Origin: an uncultured Clostridia bacterium
GTDB taxonomy: Bacteria > Bacillota > Clostridia > Oscillospirales > Acutalibacteraceae
Assembly: GCA_947589365.1 (NCBI GenBank)
Contig: CANQAJ010000009.1
Span: forward strand, 1-41,591
Direction: 5' to 3'
Length of the DNA: 41,591 nucleotides
Made by a program: the position numbers and the translations under genes. The notes beneath the pieces were generated by a model. It saw only the letters and a list, made by a program, of their open reading frames with translations, did not search any database and was not told the DNA's origin. Of this stretch, positions 8,055 to 16,683 are shown in pieces. How positions within the stretch are numbered: the stretch's first letter is position 1; each line of letters starts with the position of its first letter.

Positions 8055-8742
8055 ATTTATAACCCACTCCCCATACTGTCTTGAGGGTCCATTTATCCGA
8101 AACACCCTCAAGCTTTTCACGAAGCCGCTTTATATGGACATCAACAGTTCTTGAGTCACCGTAATAATCAAAACCCCAAACCTCGTCAAGAAGCTGATCT
8201 CTCGTAAATACCCTGTTAGGATTGCTTGCAAGATGATATATAAGCTCCATTTCCTTTGGGGGAGTATCTATCTGTTCATTATTCACTCTCAGCTCATAGT
8301 TAGTAAGATTAATCACAAGCTTATCATAGCAGACCTCTTTTTCCGATGTCTGATCTTCAACCACCGTATGCTGCCCATTAACCCTTCTGAGAACCGCCTT
8401 TATTCTTGCCACTATTTCCTTTGTTTCAAACGGCTTGACCACATAGTCATCCGCACCAAGCTCCAGTCCGAGAACCTTATCAAAAACCTCTCCCTTTGCC
8501 GTAAGCATAATTATAGGGCATTGTGAGGTTTTTCTTATTTCCCTGCATACCTGCCAGCCGTCAAGCACCGGAAGCATTATATCCAGCATAACAAGATCGG
8601 GTTTTTCCGTCTTGAATTTTGTCACCGCCTGACCTCCGTCATTTGCTATAACTACTTCATAGCCCTCCTTTTCAATATAGAGTCTGAGAAGTTCACATAT
8701 ATTTATATCATCATCAACTACAAGAATTTTACCCATACTCAT
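8038..8742 (-). CDS. OmpR/PhoB-family response regulator
   Basis: 234 residues. The N-terminal receiver has the acidic pocket VVDDD, phosphoacceptor D54 (MLDIMLP), the TA of MLTAKG and the K of VVKPF. A C-terminal winged-helix domain carries GDSRTVDVHIKRLREKLE and WGVGYKFEV. It is a DNA-binding transcription regulator activated by the kinase encoded downstream (17-base overlap). GAGGTGA lies seven bases before the ATG. A near-consensus promoter sits at 8803-8831. WalR, PhoP and CssR all belong to this family; the sequence alone does not decide which role applies. Confidence 0.95.
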   Translation of the reverse strand: MSMGKILVVDDDINICELLRLYIEKEGYEVVIANDGGQAVTKFKTEKPDLVMLDIMLPVLDGWQVCREIRKTSQCPIIMLTAKGEVFDKVLGLELGADDYVVKPFETKEIVARIKAVLRRVNGQHTVVEDQTSEKEVCYDKLVINLTNYELRVNNEQIDTPPKEMELIYHLASNPNRVFTRDQLLDEVWGFDYYGDSRTVDVHIKRLREKLEGVSDKWTLKTVWGVGYKFEVKE

Positions 8743-8802
8743 AAAAATTTCACCTCTTTAATATTCCGACTGTTTAAGTAACTAAAATATATGATTTACA
8801 AT

Positions 8803-8831
8803 ATTATAACTCAAAAGATAACTGCCGTCAA
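8803..8831 (-). promoter_or_regulatory. Strong sigma-A promoter of the regulator-kinase-protease operon
   Basis: On the minus strand TTGACG (8831-8826), a spacer of exactly 17 bases and a perfect TATAAT (8808-8803). It lies nine bases beyond the end of the ABC permease gene, giving a leader of about 50 bases to the ATG at 8742. The operon can thus be expressed apart from the upstream ABC genes, although no terminator separates them. Confidence 0.85.
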
Positions 8832-8839
8832 TGACCGTA

Positions 8840-9658
8840 TTACTTTATCTCTCTTTTTCTGAACACCGCATATCCTATAACAACCGTAACCGCAATATAG
8901 AAAACCGCTGTCAGAGCCGGTATATAAGCCTGTCCGTCAAGAACCGAACTCTGCACATAGCTGAAGGATTCAACAAGCATATATCTTGCAAAATGTTCAA
9001 CATCTCTATTTACCATTGAGGCCGTGCTCAGCAAAGCAGAAACAAGCATCGGTGCCGCTATTGCCGCCGCAACAGTAAAGCCCGATCTTCTGAAAATGAC
9101 TGCAAGCATAAGATAAAATCCGGAAAGTGCGGCAAAAAGCAAAATATATATTAAGATACAGATTATCATATCCGATACGGAAACGGAAGGAGTTTCATTT
9201 ACAAACGTCAGTGCCGTAATTCCGCCTGCGGCAATATAGAAAACAGCTATTAAAAATACAATCACAAATACGGATATATATTTTGAAAAATATATATCCC
9301 GTTTTTTGCAGCCTCTTGAAACGGTATTTTTCAGCGTTCCCATATCGAATTCCGATGCGGCAAAAACACAGGCACATATGGATGAAAGTATCCATATCAT
9401 TGAATCGCTCATAAATACGTTTATATATGACCAGATATTATTTTTCGGAATCATTTTCAGTGCCTTGTCAAGCACTTCCGTATCCATACCATATGTCTGC
9501 ATCATGGTGTAGGTCATTGAAACGGTTTTATTTTCGTCCCAGAAAAATTTATATAAAAGTGCAAATCCCACTCCGAGCAACACTGCCAGTATCGAACATA
9601 CAAGCAGACTTTTGCTTTTTCGGAGCCTTTGAAGCTCTGCACAGATAAGTCCTGTCAT
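8840..9658 (-). CDS. ABC-2-type transporter permease
   Basis: 272 residues with about six membrane helices: an N-terminal cytoplasmic start (ICAELQRLRKSKSLL), a helix, an extracellular loop, and then five helices ending in CAVFRKREIK-like FRKREIK. This layout matches ABC-2 permeases of the BcrB/NatB type that work in exporters of peptides, lantibiotics or bacitracin-like drugs. The start follows GGAGGG that lies in the end of the ATPase gene, two bases upstream of this frame, so the two are co-translated. The substrate cannot be told from the sequence. Confidence 0.85.
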   Translation of the reverse strand: MTGLICAELQRLRKSKSLLVCSILAVLLGVGFALLYKFFWDENKTVSMTYTMMQTYGMDTEVLDKALKMIPKNNIWSYINVFMSDSMIWILSSICACVFAASEFDMGTLKNTVSRGCKKRDIYFSKYISVFVIVFLIAVFYIAAGGITALTFVNETPSVSVSDMIICILIYILLFAALSGFYLMLAVIFRRSGFTVAAAIAAPMLVSALLSTASMVNRDVEHFARYMLVESFSYVQSSVLDGQAYIPALTAVFYIAVTVVIGYAVFRKREIK

Positions 9659-9660
9659 AT

Positions 9661-10560
9661 TCAGCCCTCCTCCATTTTTTTGATAAAATAGCTTTCCGCC
9701 CCGTTATCCGAAGTGGAAATGCCCGAAACTATTATATCATTTTTGAAAAGCTCATTGGTGATCATACCTATATCCTCCGCCGCATCGGATATAACAATAC
9801 TTCCGTCCTCTTTTGCCTCAACATTTTTTATTCCCTTTATTGATTTTACAATTCCGAGTGCCTTTTGCGGATTATTTGTCTTTATAACAGTACGTATTCC
9901 GCATTTATTTTCAAGCTCCTCTGCGGTAAGCTCCTCAACCAATTTTCCCTTTGCAATAATTCCGTAGTTTGTTGCTATTTTCTCAAGCTCTCCGAGAATA
10001 TGACTTGAAATAAATATAGTTTTCCCCTGTTTGTTTTTAAGGTCAAGCAATAATTCCCTTATTTCAACTATACCCGTAGGATCAAGTCCGTTTATCGGTT
10101 CGTCAAGCATAAGAAATTCCGGATCCCCGACAAGTGCCATACCTATTCCGAGCCTTTGCTTCATTCCGAGGGAAAAGTCCCTTGCCTTTTTCTTTCCCGT
10201 ATCGGAAAGTCCGACAATCTTCAGTATATCCTCCGCTTTTCTTTTATCCTCTCCGAGTATTGTACTCAGCAAACGTATATTTTCAAGTGCCGTCATATCG
10301 GAATACAAGGCGGGACTTTCTATAAGACTTCCCGTCCGACGCCTTGCGGCAGAAATATCCTTTTCCGAAAGCAATTCAAAGCTGCCGGATGTAGGAGATG
10401 CAAGACCCGATATCATTCGGATAAATGTGGTCTTGCCCGCACCGTTCTTTCCTACAAATCCGTAAACCGCCCCTCTTTCCACATTCAGGGTAACTTCATC
10501 AACAACCCTCTGACCTGCATATTCCTTTGTAAGCTTATCGGTTCTAAGTACATACTCCAT
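9661..10560 (-). CDS. ABC transporter ATP-binding protein (BcrA-like)
   Basis: 299 residues. Walker A is GKNGAGKTTF, the signature is FSLGMKQRLG, Walker B is FLMLDEPINGLDP and the switch His is in ISSHILGEL. The C-terminal 80 residues are the accessory region typical of the bacitracin/lantibiotic-immunity subfamily. It powers the permease encoded immediately downstream. The start ATG is preceded by GGGGGAG. It sits 32 bases after the small gene at 10593-10907, with which it probably shares a transcript. A self-protection or export role is family-based inference. Confidence 0.9.
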   Translation of the reverse strand: MEYVLRTDKLTKEYAGQRVVDEVTLNVERGAVYGFVGKNGAGKTTFIRMISGLASPTSGSFELLSEKDISAARRRTGSLIESPALYSDMTALENIRLLSTILGEDKRKAEDILKIVGLSDTGKKKARDFSLGMKQRLGIGMALVGDPEFLMLDEPINGLDPTGIVEIRELLLDLKNKQGKTIFISSHILGELEKIATNYGIIAKGKLVEELTAEELENKCGIRTVIKTNNPQKALGIVKSIKGIKNVEAKEDGSIVISDAAEDIGMITNELFKNDIIVSGISTSDNGAESYFIKKMEEG

Positions 10561-10592
10561 ATACCGCTCCCCCTTTGCTCAAATCAGACCTT

Positions 10593-10907
10593 TCAGTCAT
10601 CATGCTCTTCTATTTCTATAATTATCCTTGAGGTTCTCAGGTACATTATATCAAATACCTCACCCCTTGCGGCAGCCTCCTGCATTCTGCAAAGCTCGTC
10701 AAGCCCCAATGCCCTGCCGTAAATATATTCTCCGTCATCTATGCGTATCTTGTACATTACGGAAAACTGATAATTATTCCCGTCCAATTCAAATACGGGA
10801 ACAATCTGTATTGATATATAATCTCTTTCGTCAATATCTCTTTTTGCCTGCTCCTTACGGGAAAACGGATGCCCCTTTATCATTCTTTTTGCGGTTTCTC
10901 TTGTCAT
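10593..10907 (-). CDS. Uncharacterised 104-residue protein
   Basis: I do not recognise this small, charged protein. It has no membrane segment, signal peptide or cysteine cluster. The N-terminus is basic (RETAKRMIKGHPFSRKEQAKRD), the middle reads like beta strands (YISIQIVPVFEL, YQFSVMYKIRIDDGEYIYGRAL), and the end is acidic (IEIEEHDD). The ATG at 10907 follows CGGAGG by seven bases; a TTG two codons earlier is too close to the site. It leads the ABC transporter genes and is preceded by its own promoter-like and palindromic region, so it may be a regulator or accessory of that exporter. This is only positional inference. Confidence 0.7.
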   Translation of the reverse strand: MTRETAKRMIKGHPFSRKEQAKRDIDERDYISIQIVPVFELDGNNYQFSVMYKIRIDDGEYIYGRALGLDELCRMQEAAARGEVFDIMYLRTSRIIIEIEEHDD

Positions 10908-10921
10908 ATCCAAACCTCCGT

Positions 10922-10948
10922 ATATACTGAAAGTATATTAATATTATA
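10922..10948 (-). promoter_or_regulatory. -10 box with overlapping palindromic operator
   Basis: A perfect TATAAT (minus strand, 10948-10943) is followed across the expected transcription start by the inverted repeat ATATACT-TTC-AGTATAT (10938-10922, 7-bp arms). The -35 is weak. A dyad over the start point just before the ribosome site of the 104-residue gene suits a repressor site. Confidence 0.45.
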
Positions 10949-10973
10949 CAGTCGGTAAATTGCCTCATATAAA

Positions 10974-11654
10974 TTACGGTACTTTATATCCTTTAAGTTT
11001 TTCTTTTTTGGCACTGTCAACCCTGTATGAATCGCATATTTTTCGTATTGCCCTGTTATGCGTGTCCCTGTCAAACCGTTTTTCCGTTATATACGGTTCT
11101 GTCTTGTCGGGAAATTTAATATAACATTCCGCAAGAGCCCATGCCACCGCCATTGAGGAATAATAAGCCAATGTATTGATATCGGATAATGCGGCAAGCG
11201 TTTTATCTGTATAATCATCATTAATATAATAATCAAGCAGCATCACCGCACCGAAGCGGCAATAAAATTCCTTATCGGAATGAATATACGGCTGTATGAA
11301 ATCCCACATCATTTCACGGTTTTTATTTGTAAATTTCAATGTTGAGCAAAAGGTATCACATACAGCCCAATTATCTATTTGCGGAACAAAATCCTCTATA
11401 AGCCTTAGCCGTTTGCCCGTATCGGTTTTCAGATATCCTATTATAAGTCCCCTCAGCATTACTTCCTCATAATAGATATCTTCGCCCTCAAGAGCCGAAT
11501 TGCCACATTCTTTGGCTAACTTTTTGGCATATTCCCTCAGTTTCGGAATACGCACACCTATTATATTATTCTTTCCGGGAACAAGAGCGGAGTGAAATTC
11601 TCCGTAATTTTTTTCGCCCATATCAATAAGTGTCTGTCTTATTTCATCTTTCAA
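10974..11654 (-). CDS. DNA alkylation repair protein (AlkD-like HEAT repeat)
   Basis: 226 residues, all-helical, matching the AlkD/DNA-alkylation-repair family. Features include VRIPKLREYAKKL, the DNWAVCDTFC segment and SSMAVAWALAECYIKF. AlkD-type glycosylases excise cationic alkylpurines without base flipping. The start is TTG at 11654, two bases after the recQ stop, with GGAG about ten bases upstream inside recQ. It is the last gene of the lepA-to-recQ operon. An enzymatic rather than structural role is assumed from the family. Confidence 0.88.
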   Translation of the reverse strand: MKDEIRQTLIDMGEKNYGEFHSALVPGKNNIIGVRIPKLREYAKKLAKECGNSALEGEDIYYEEVMLRGLIIGYLKTDTGKRLRLIEDFVPQIDNWAVCDTFCSTLKFTNKNREMMWDFIQPYIHSDKEFYCRFGAVMLLDYYINDDYTDKTLAALSDINTLAYYSSMAVAWALAECYIKFPDKTEPYITEKRFDRDTHNRAIRKICDSYRVDSAKKEKLKGYKVP

Positions 11655-11656
11655 TT

Positions 11657-13216
11657 TTACACCGCTCCCTCGTTCCTATATGTATTTATAACTTCCAAAA
11701 GTGCATCTCCGTACTTCCGTATTTTAACCATACCAAGCTTAGCCGTTTTTGACAATTCTGAAATTGTCAAAGGCTTTTTCGCCGCAATTTCTTTTAATAC
11801 AATATCGTTTACAATCGAATATGCCGGTATTCCGTTTTGCATTGCAATAATCTTTACCCTTGCTTTAAGTCTTGTAAACAGAACCTCATCATATCTGACC
11901 TCATCCGGCTCCGACTCTGCCCTGCACCTTATATCTATATTCTTAAGACATACACTGCAATTACCGCACGGTTTATCCAAAAATTCCCCAAAATATCCGA
12001 GAAGTTTTTTTCTAAGACATACCCTGTCATTTATTGAATATGACTTCATTTCATTAAGACTTTTAATTTCCGCCTCAATATGTTTTTCCTTTTCTTTTTG
12101 GGGCATTATATCTCTATCATCTTCAAAATACCAATCATCATTTTTTCTAAGTATAAAATAATCCCTTATAAAACGGTAATCACTGTACGAATAAAGAAGT
12201 ATACATTCCGCTTTTTCGCCGTCACGACCTGCACGTCCCGCCTGCTGATAATACTCTTCAAGCTTTGACGGCATATTGTAATGTATAACATACCGCACAT
12301 CAGGTTTATCTATTCCCATTCCGAAAGCACTTGTCGCCGCTATTATCTTAGTCCTGTCAAATGTGAAATCCTCCTGTATTTTTCGCCTTACTTCGGCACT
12401 CATTCCCGCATGATAAGCCTCTGCGGAAAAGCCTGCCTCCCTTATCGTATTTGCTACCGTTTCCGTAAGCTTTTGTGTCATGCAGTAAATTATACCGCTT
12501 TCATCTTTATGACGAGTGATATAATCAATAATAAATGAGTTTTTTGTATCCCTGCCGATACCTCTTTCGGACTCTCCGACAGGAGAATATGTTCCGAAAT
12601 ACAAATTAGGTCTGTCAAAGCTTGAGGATATATTATACGGAGATATTAGCCCGAGCTTTTCCACAATATCCCCTTTAACTCTCAAATTTGCTGTTGCCGT
12701 AAATGCCGCAATAACAGGGCGGTGTCTTAGCTTTGAATAAAAGTCGGCTATTTTCTGATAACTCGGTCGAAATTCCCGACCCCACATTGATATACAATGT
12801 GCTTCGTCAACGGCGATAAGCGATATATCAGCATTTTCTGCAAACCTGATAAAATTACTGCTTTCAAGTCTTTCGGGGGCAACATATATTATTTTATATG
12901 CACCACTTGCCGCTCTGCTAAGGGCAAGGTCGATCATTGACGGAGTAAGTGAGCTGTTTATATATGCCGCCGGTATTCCTGCCGCCTTTAATATGCGAAC
13001 CTGATCCTGCATAAGAGAAATAAGAGGTGAAATAACAAGAGTAATACCATTCATCGCAATTGCGGGTATCTGATAGCAAACAGATTTTCCCGCACCGGTC
13101 GGCATTATTGCACAAACATCTCTGCCACACAATATATTTCTGATTATATTTTCCTGTCCCGGACGAAATCTGTCATAACCGTAATATTTTTTCAATAAAC
13201 CGTATATATCCGCCAA
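11657..13216 (-). CDS. recQ: ATP-dependent DNA helicase RecQ
   Basis: 519 residues. The superfamily 2 core has FRPGQENII, Walker A in MPTGAGKSVCY, the DEAH box in AVDEAHCISMWG, SAT-like FTATA and the arginine finger in YYQQAGRAGRDG. A short RecQ C-terminal zinc region carries CGNCSVC, and the final 70 residues look like a reduced HRDC-type domain (PAYSIVNDIVLKEIA). It unwinds 3'-tailed DNA in recombination and fork repair. Initiation is from TTG at 13216, inside the last 25 bases of the GIY-YIG gene, with GGAGAG upstream. It is slightly shorter than the roughly 600-residue E. coli enzyme. Confidence 0.93.
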   Translation of the reverse strand: MADIYGLLKKYYGYDRFRPGQENIIRNILCGRDVCAIMPTGAGKSVCYQIPAIAMNGITLVISPLISLMQDQVRILKAAGIPAAYINSSLTPSMIDLALSRAASGAYKIIYVAPERLESSNFIRFAENADISLIAVDEAHCISMWGREFRPSYQKIADFYSKLRHRPVIAAFTATANLRVKGDIVEKLGLISPYNISSSFDRPNLYFGTYSPVGESERGIGRDTKNSFIIDYITRHKDESGIIYCMTQKLTETVANTIREAGFSAEAYHAGMSAEVRRKIQEDFTFDRTKIIAATSAFGMGIDKPDVRYVIHYNMPSKLEEYYQQAGRAGRDGEKAECILLYSYSDYRFIRDYFILRKNDDWYFEDDRDIMPQKEKEKHIEAEIKSLNEMKSYSINDRVCLRKKLLGYFGEFLDKPCGNCSVCLKNIDIRCRAESEPDEVRYDEVLFTRLKARVKIIAMQNGIPAYSIVNDIVLKEIAAKKPLTISELSKTAKLGMVKIRKYGDALLEVINTYRNEGAV

Positions 13217-13545
13217 AAAATATTCACTCTCCGATATTTTTTCAAATCTACCCTTATATATTTGTTTGATGTTATCCTATCACCAAAAACTGTCATATCA
13301 TTATCTGATATCAAAAGCAATTTCTTTTCCCTTTTTAATTTCTTTATTCTGTATTCAAGAGCGGAAGCAGAGGACTTATTTTCGCTTTCCCACACGGCGG
13401 CAAGCTTTTCCGCACTATGCGAACGAGTATATTTTGCACATTTAGCTGTTTTCCCGAAATGTTCCGACATACGCTTTTCTATATCCTTTGCAATACCCGT
13501 ATAAATACTGCCGTCTTTACAATAAAGCATATATGTGTAATACAT
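13192..13545 (-). CDS. GIY-YIG nuclease family protein
   Basis: 117 residues. The GIY-YIG motif appears as YTYMLYCKDGSIYTGIA, followed by RMSEHF and the conserved R/E-containing helix (ALEYRIKKLKREKKLLLI), as in the YhbQ/UPF0213 group. These are stand-alone GIY-YIG domains with probable DNA endonuclease activity. The start overlaps the DUF3783 stop in TAATG, so translation is coupled. Lying between DUF3783 and recQ, it belongs to a likely repair operon. The last 20 residues (VDLKKYRRVNIFWRIYTVY) are not part of the core. Confidence 0.88.
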   Translation of the reverse strand: MYYTYMLYCKDGSIYTGIAKDIEKRMSEHFGKTAKCAKYTRSHSAEKLAAVWESENKSSASALEYRIKKLKREKKLLLISDNDMTVFGDRITSNKYIRVDLKKYRRVNIFWRIYTVY

Positions 13546-13913
13546 TATTTTTTACTTAGCATTTCATGTTCTTTATTAACTTCGTTATAAAGCTCGACTC
13601 CGCACCACTCTGAATTTACCGGTGTGATAACAGCCTTAAGTACTTCTCTTCCGAATCCTGCCTTACGCATTGCAAGAATAAGCTTATCTATATCCGAATT
13701 ACCAAAACCGCCCATAACAACAAGCTTTCCCGATATTTCTCCGCTGCATACTCTTTTTTCGGAATTATCGGTAATTCCGGCAAGATATCCCACAGGCAAA
13801 TAAATATCATCTCCGACTATTACTTTTATGCCGAAATGCAGCGGCATAATTGCTCTTTTCAGTATTGGAAGCTCCTTATCGTCAAAATTATATAATAATA
13901 CAGTCTTTTTCAT
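13545..13913 (-). CDS. DUF3783 domain protein
   Basis: 122 residues. The pattern fits DUF3783: an N-terminal KTVLLYNFDD strand, a central GGFGNSDIDKLILAMRKAG and a C-terminal KAVITPVNSEWCGVELYNEVNKEHE. No biochemical function is known to me. It has no membrane segment or signal peptide. GGAG lies about 11 bases before the ATG. It follows lepA by 26 bases and its stop overlaps the start of the GIY-YIG gene, so it is the second gene of the lepA operon. Confidence 0.8.
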   Translation of the reverse strand: MKKTVLLYNFDDKELPILKRAIMPLHFGIKVIVGDDIYLPVGYLAGITDNSEKRVCSGEISGKLVVMGGFGNSDIDKLILAMRKAGFGREVLKAVITPVNSEWCGVELYNEVNKEHEMLSKK

Positions 13914-13939
13914 TATTTACGAATCTCCGTTATACTTAA

Positions 13940-15754
13940 TTATTGATCACTGTCAAGCTTAAGCACAGCCATAAATGCCTCCTGCGGTACTTCCACCGAA
14001 CCAAGCTGACGCATACGTTTCTTACCCTCTTTTTGCTTTTCAAGAAGTTTTTTCTTACGGGTAATGTCACCGCCGTAACATTTTGCAAGAACGTCCTTAC
14101 GCATAGCCTTTACTGTTTCACGGGCAATAATTTTTCCGCCTATACACGCCTGTATCGGAACCTCAAAAAGCTGTCTCGGAATTTTCTCCTTAAGCTTTTC
14201 CGCCATTTTTCTTGCCCTTGCGTATGCTTTATCCGCATGGATTATAAACGACAATGCATCCACCGTTTCACCGTTAAGCATTATATCAAGCTTGACAAGC
14301 TTTGACTGCTGATAACCCGTAAGCTCATAGTCAAACGATGCGTAACCTCTTGTCCTTGATTTCAGTGTATCGAAGAAATCGTATATTATCTCCGCAAGCG
14401 GAAGATCATAATGTATATCGACCCTGTCAGAATCAATATATTTCATATCACGGAACGTACCTCGTCTGTCTTGGCAAAGCTCCATTATATTTCCCACATA
14501 TTCGCTCGGTGCATATATATGAGCCTCTGTCATCGGTTCTTCCGCCAAAGCTACCGTACCGGGATCGGGATAATTTGTAGGATTATCTATCATTTCCACT
14601 GTACCGTCGGTTTTGGTTATCCTATATATTACGCTCGGTGCTGTCGTTATGAGGTCAAGATTATATTCCCTTTCAAGACGTTCCTGTATTATTTCCATAT
14701 GAAGAAGTCCAAGAAAACCACAGCGGAAACCAAAACCGAGGGCTATTGATGTTTCCGGTTCAAACGAAAGCGAAGCATCGTTAAGTTCAAGCTTTTCAAG
14801 TGCATCACGGAGATCACCATATTTTGCACCGTCTGCCGGATATATTCCGCAGAACACCATAGGCTGAACCGCACGATATCCGGGAAGCGGACTTTCCGCA
14901 GGTCTGTCGGAAAGTGTCACCGTATCGCCGACACGGGCATCACTTACGGTTTTTATTGACGCAGCTATATAACCTACCTCTCCGGCATACAATACCTCCG
15001 CCGGTTCGAGATTTGTGGCACGCATAAAACCAAGCTCTACAACAGTAAACTCCGAACCCGATGCCATAAGTCTTATTGTATCACCAACATGAACCTGTCC
15101 CTCTTTGAGCCTTACATAAATTATAACGCCCTTATAGCTGTCATAATAAGAATCAAAAATAAGTGCCTGAAGCGGTTTATCGCTGTCACCCTGAGGCGGA
15201 GGAATAAGCTCCACTATCTGCTCCATTACTTCATGTATATTTACGCCCATTTTTGCGGAAATACAAGGGGCATCCTCAGCCGGAAGACCTATAACATCCT
15301 CTATTTCCTTTTTCACCTTTTCGGGATCGGCACTCGGTAAATCTATCTTGTTTATAACAGGAACAATTTCAAGTCCCGCATCGAGTGCAAGATAGGTATT
15401 TGCAAGTGTCTGTGCCTCAATTCCCTGAGAAGCATCAACAATAAGCACAGCACCCTCACAAGCTGCGAGTGAGCGTGAAACCTCATAGTTAAAATCGACA
15501 TGACCGGGGGTATCTATAAGATTAAATACATACTGTTCCCCATCATCGGCATTATATAGAAGTGTAACGGCATGAGCCTTAATAGTTATGCCTCTTTCAC
15601 GTTCAAGGTCCATATTATCAAGGAGTTGATTTTCCATATCTCTCACAGCCACGGATTTAGTCTGTTCAAGTATTCTATCGGCAAGGGTCGACTTACCGTG
15701 GTCGATATGTGCTATTATACTGAAATTTCTTATTTTATTTCTGTCAAAAGCCAT
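13940..15754 (-). CDS. lepA: Elongation factor 4 (LepA)
   Basis: 604 residues, the usual LepA length. The GTPase domain has [15 protein letters not shown], the effector-region threonine in [20 protein letters not shown] and NKIDLPSA. Domains II to V and the LepA-specific C-terminal region ([42 protein letters not shown]) follow. It is a ribosomal GTPase acting on back-translocation or initiation. The ATG at 15754 follows AGGTGA. A longer frame from 15793 is unlikely because the extended -10 promoter at 15798-15806 would start transcription at about 15791. It is the first gene of the lepA-DUF3783-GIY-YIG-recQ-alkD operon. Confidence 0.97.
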   Translation of the reverse strand: MAFDRNKIRNFSIIAHIDHGKSTLADRILEQTKSVAVRDMENQLLDNMDLERERGITIKAHAVTLLYNADDGEQYVFNLIDTPGHVDFNYEVSRSLAACEGAVLIVDASQGIEAQTLANTYLALDAGLEIVPVINKIDLPSADPEKVKKEIEDVIGLPAEDAPCISAKMGVNIHEVMEQIVELIPPPQGDSDKPLQALIFDSYYDSYKGVIIYVRLKEGQVHVGDTIRLMASGSEFTVVELGFMRATNLEPAEVLYAGEVGYIAASIKTVSDARVGDTVTLSDRPAESPLPGYRAVQPMVFCGIYPADGAKYGDLRDALEKLELNDASLSFEPETSIALGFGFRCGFLGLLHMEIIQERLEREYNLDLITTAPSVIYRITKTDGTVEMIDNPTNYPDPGTVALAEEPMTEAHIYAPSEYVGNIMELCQDRRGTFRDMKYIDSDRVDIHYDLPLAEIIYDFFDTLKSRTRGYASFDYELTGYQQSKLVKLDIMLNGETVDALSFIIHADKAYARARKMAEKLKEKIPRQLFEVPIQACIGGKIIARETVKAMRKDVLAKCYGGDITRKKKLLEKQKEGKKRMRQLGSVEVPQEAFMAVLKLDSDQ

Positions 15755-15797
15755 TTTTTCACCTACTAAAGTAAACTGTCTGAAATTATACATATCT

Positions 15798-15806
15798 ATT
15801 ATAGCA
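15798..15806 (-). promoter_or_regulatory. Extended -10 promoter of the lepA operon
   Basis: The minus strand reads TGCTATAAT (15806-15798), a perfect extended -10. The -35 is poor, as is common with TGn promoters. The predicted start near 15791 leaves a leader of about 37 bases before the lepA ATG. Confidence 0.65.
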
Positions 15807-15903
15807 TAAATTTTTACAGTATAAAATACATTTTAAGAATTTTGCGTGGTGACTGAATTATAACAATAAACAATCGGCTGCGGAACAGCACTGTAAAAAA
15901 CCT

Positions 15904-15933
15904 TTGACATGGCTGTTTTACCTGATGTAAAAT
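15904..15933 (+). promoter_or_regulatory. Promoter of the XRE regulator gene
   Basis: TTGACA (15904-15909), an 18-base spacer and TAAAAT (15928-15933). The expected transcription start is near 15940, just before the palindrome at 15955-15981. Confidence 0.65.
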
Positions 15934-15954
15934 ACTTTTGATAGAGATTTTTCC

Positions 15955-15981
15955 GACCTGATGATATGATATTATCAGGTC
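15955..15981 (+). promoter_or_regulatory. Near-perfect palindrome, probable operator of the XRE gene
   Basis: The 27-base sequence has arms GACCTGAT and ATCAGGTC, with only three mismatched positions in the whole dyad. It starts about 15 bases after the predicted transcription start and ends 38 bases before the TTG start codon. Autoregulation by the encoded XRE protein is the simplest reading. Confidence 0.5.
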
Positions 15982-16019
15982 AGGAGAACAAATCACAAAG
16001 TCACGGGGAGGTGATATCA

Positions 16020-16601
16020 TTGGAGGTCGGAAACCAAATCAAGAAATACCGCAGTGAGTTGAAATTATCTCAGGAAGAGCTTGCCCAAAAAATTTATGTA
16101 ACCAGACAAACCGTTTCCAATTGGGAAAACGGAAAAAGCTATCCGGATATTCACAGTCTGCTTATGCTCAGCACATTATTCAACATATCTCTTGACCAAC
16201 TTATCAAAGGAGATGTTAAGGTAATGAAACAGGAAATTAACAAAGAAGAGATTGCAAGACTTAAAAGGTTGTCTGCTATATTTAGCACTTTTTTAGTCAT
16301 AAGTATTATTTTGTTTATACCTCTCGTAAAACTTATGGGAATATACGGCTTCATCATTTCTTCAGTCTCGTATTTAGTTGCATGTATTTTTGCATTTAAA
16401 ATTGAGAAAATAAAAAAGAAAAATAATATCCACACCTATAAAGAAATAGTAGCATTTTTAGATGGCAAACATTTGGATGAAGTCCAAGAGCAACAAGAAA
16501 TAGGCAAAAGACCATATCAAAAGATTATATTATTTGTTTTGTGCGGTTTGATTGGAGGAGTTTTCGGTATTATACTATATTTGATTGAAGAATTTTTATA
16601 A
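16020..16601 (+). CDS. Membrane-anchored XRE-family transcription regulator
   Basis: 193 residues. A Cro/CI helix-turn-helix occupies residues 1-65 (LSQEELAQKIYVTRQTVSNWENGKSYPDI). Two hydrophobic hairpins follow: about 90-130 (IFSTFLVISIILFIPLV and IYGFIISSVSYLVACIFAF) and one at the C-terminus (IILFVLCGLIGGVFGIILYLI). The TTG at 16020 is chosen because GGGGAGGTGA is five bases upstream and LEVGNQIKKYR is the usual family N-terminus. Such regulators sense membrane or envelope conditions in Firmicutes; the target here is unknown. It is divergent from lepA, has a typical promoter and a palindrome in its leader, and its more generic Firmicutes codon use hints at horizontal spread. Confidence 0.88.
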   Translation: MEVGNQIKKYRSELKLSQEELAQKIYVTRQTVSNWENGKSYPDIHSLLMLSTLFNISLDQLIKGDVKVMKQEINKEEIARLKRLSAIFSTFLVISIILFIPLVKLMGIYGFIISSVSYLVACIFAFKIEKIKKKNNIHTYKEIVAFLDGKHLDEVQEQQEIGKRPYQKIILFVLCGLIGGVFGIILYLIEEFL

Positions 16602-16683
16602 TAAATATATACAATAATAATCGAAGATTACAAGCACATCTTAAATTTTAATAACAGTTTACAAATAATATTTTGTAAACATA

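Noticed and set aside
8055..8120. Histidine kinase start at ATG 8120
   Set aside because: It overlaps the response regulator gene by 83 bases, lacks a ribosome site and adds residues that are merely the regulator gene read in another frame.
15755..15793. Longer LepA N-terminus from ATG 15793
   Set aside because: The predicted transcription start (~15791) is downstream of that ATG, and the internal ATG has the ribosome site and the usual LepA N-terminus.
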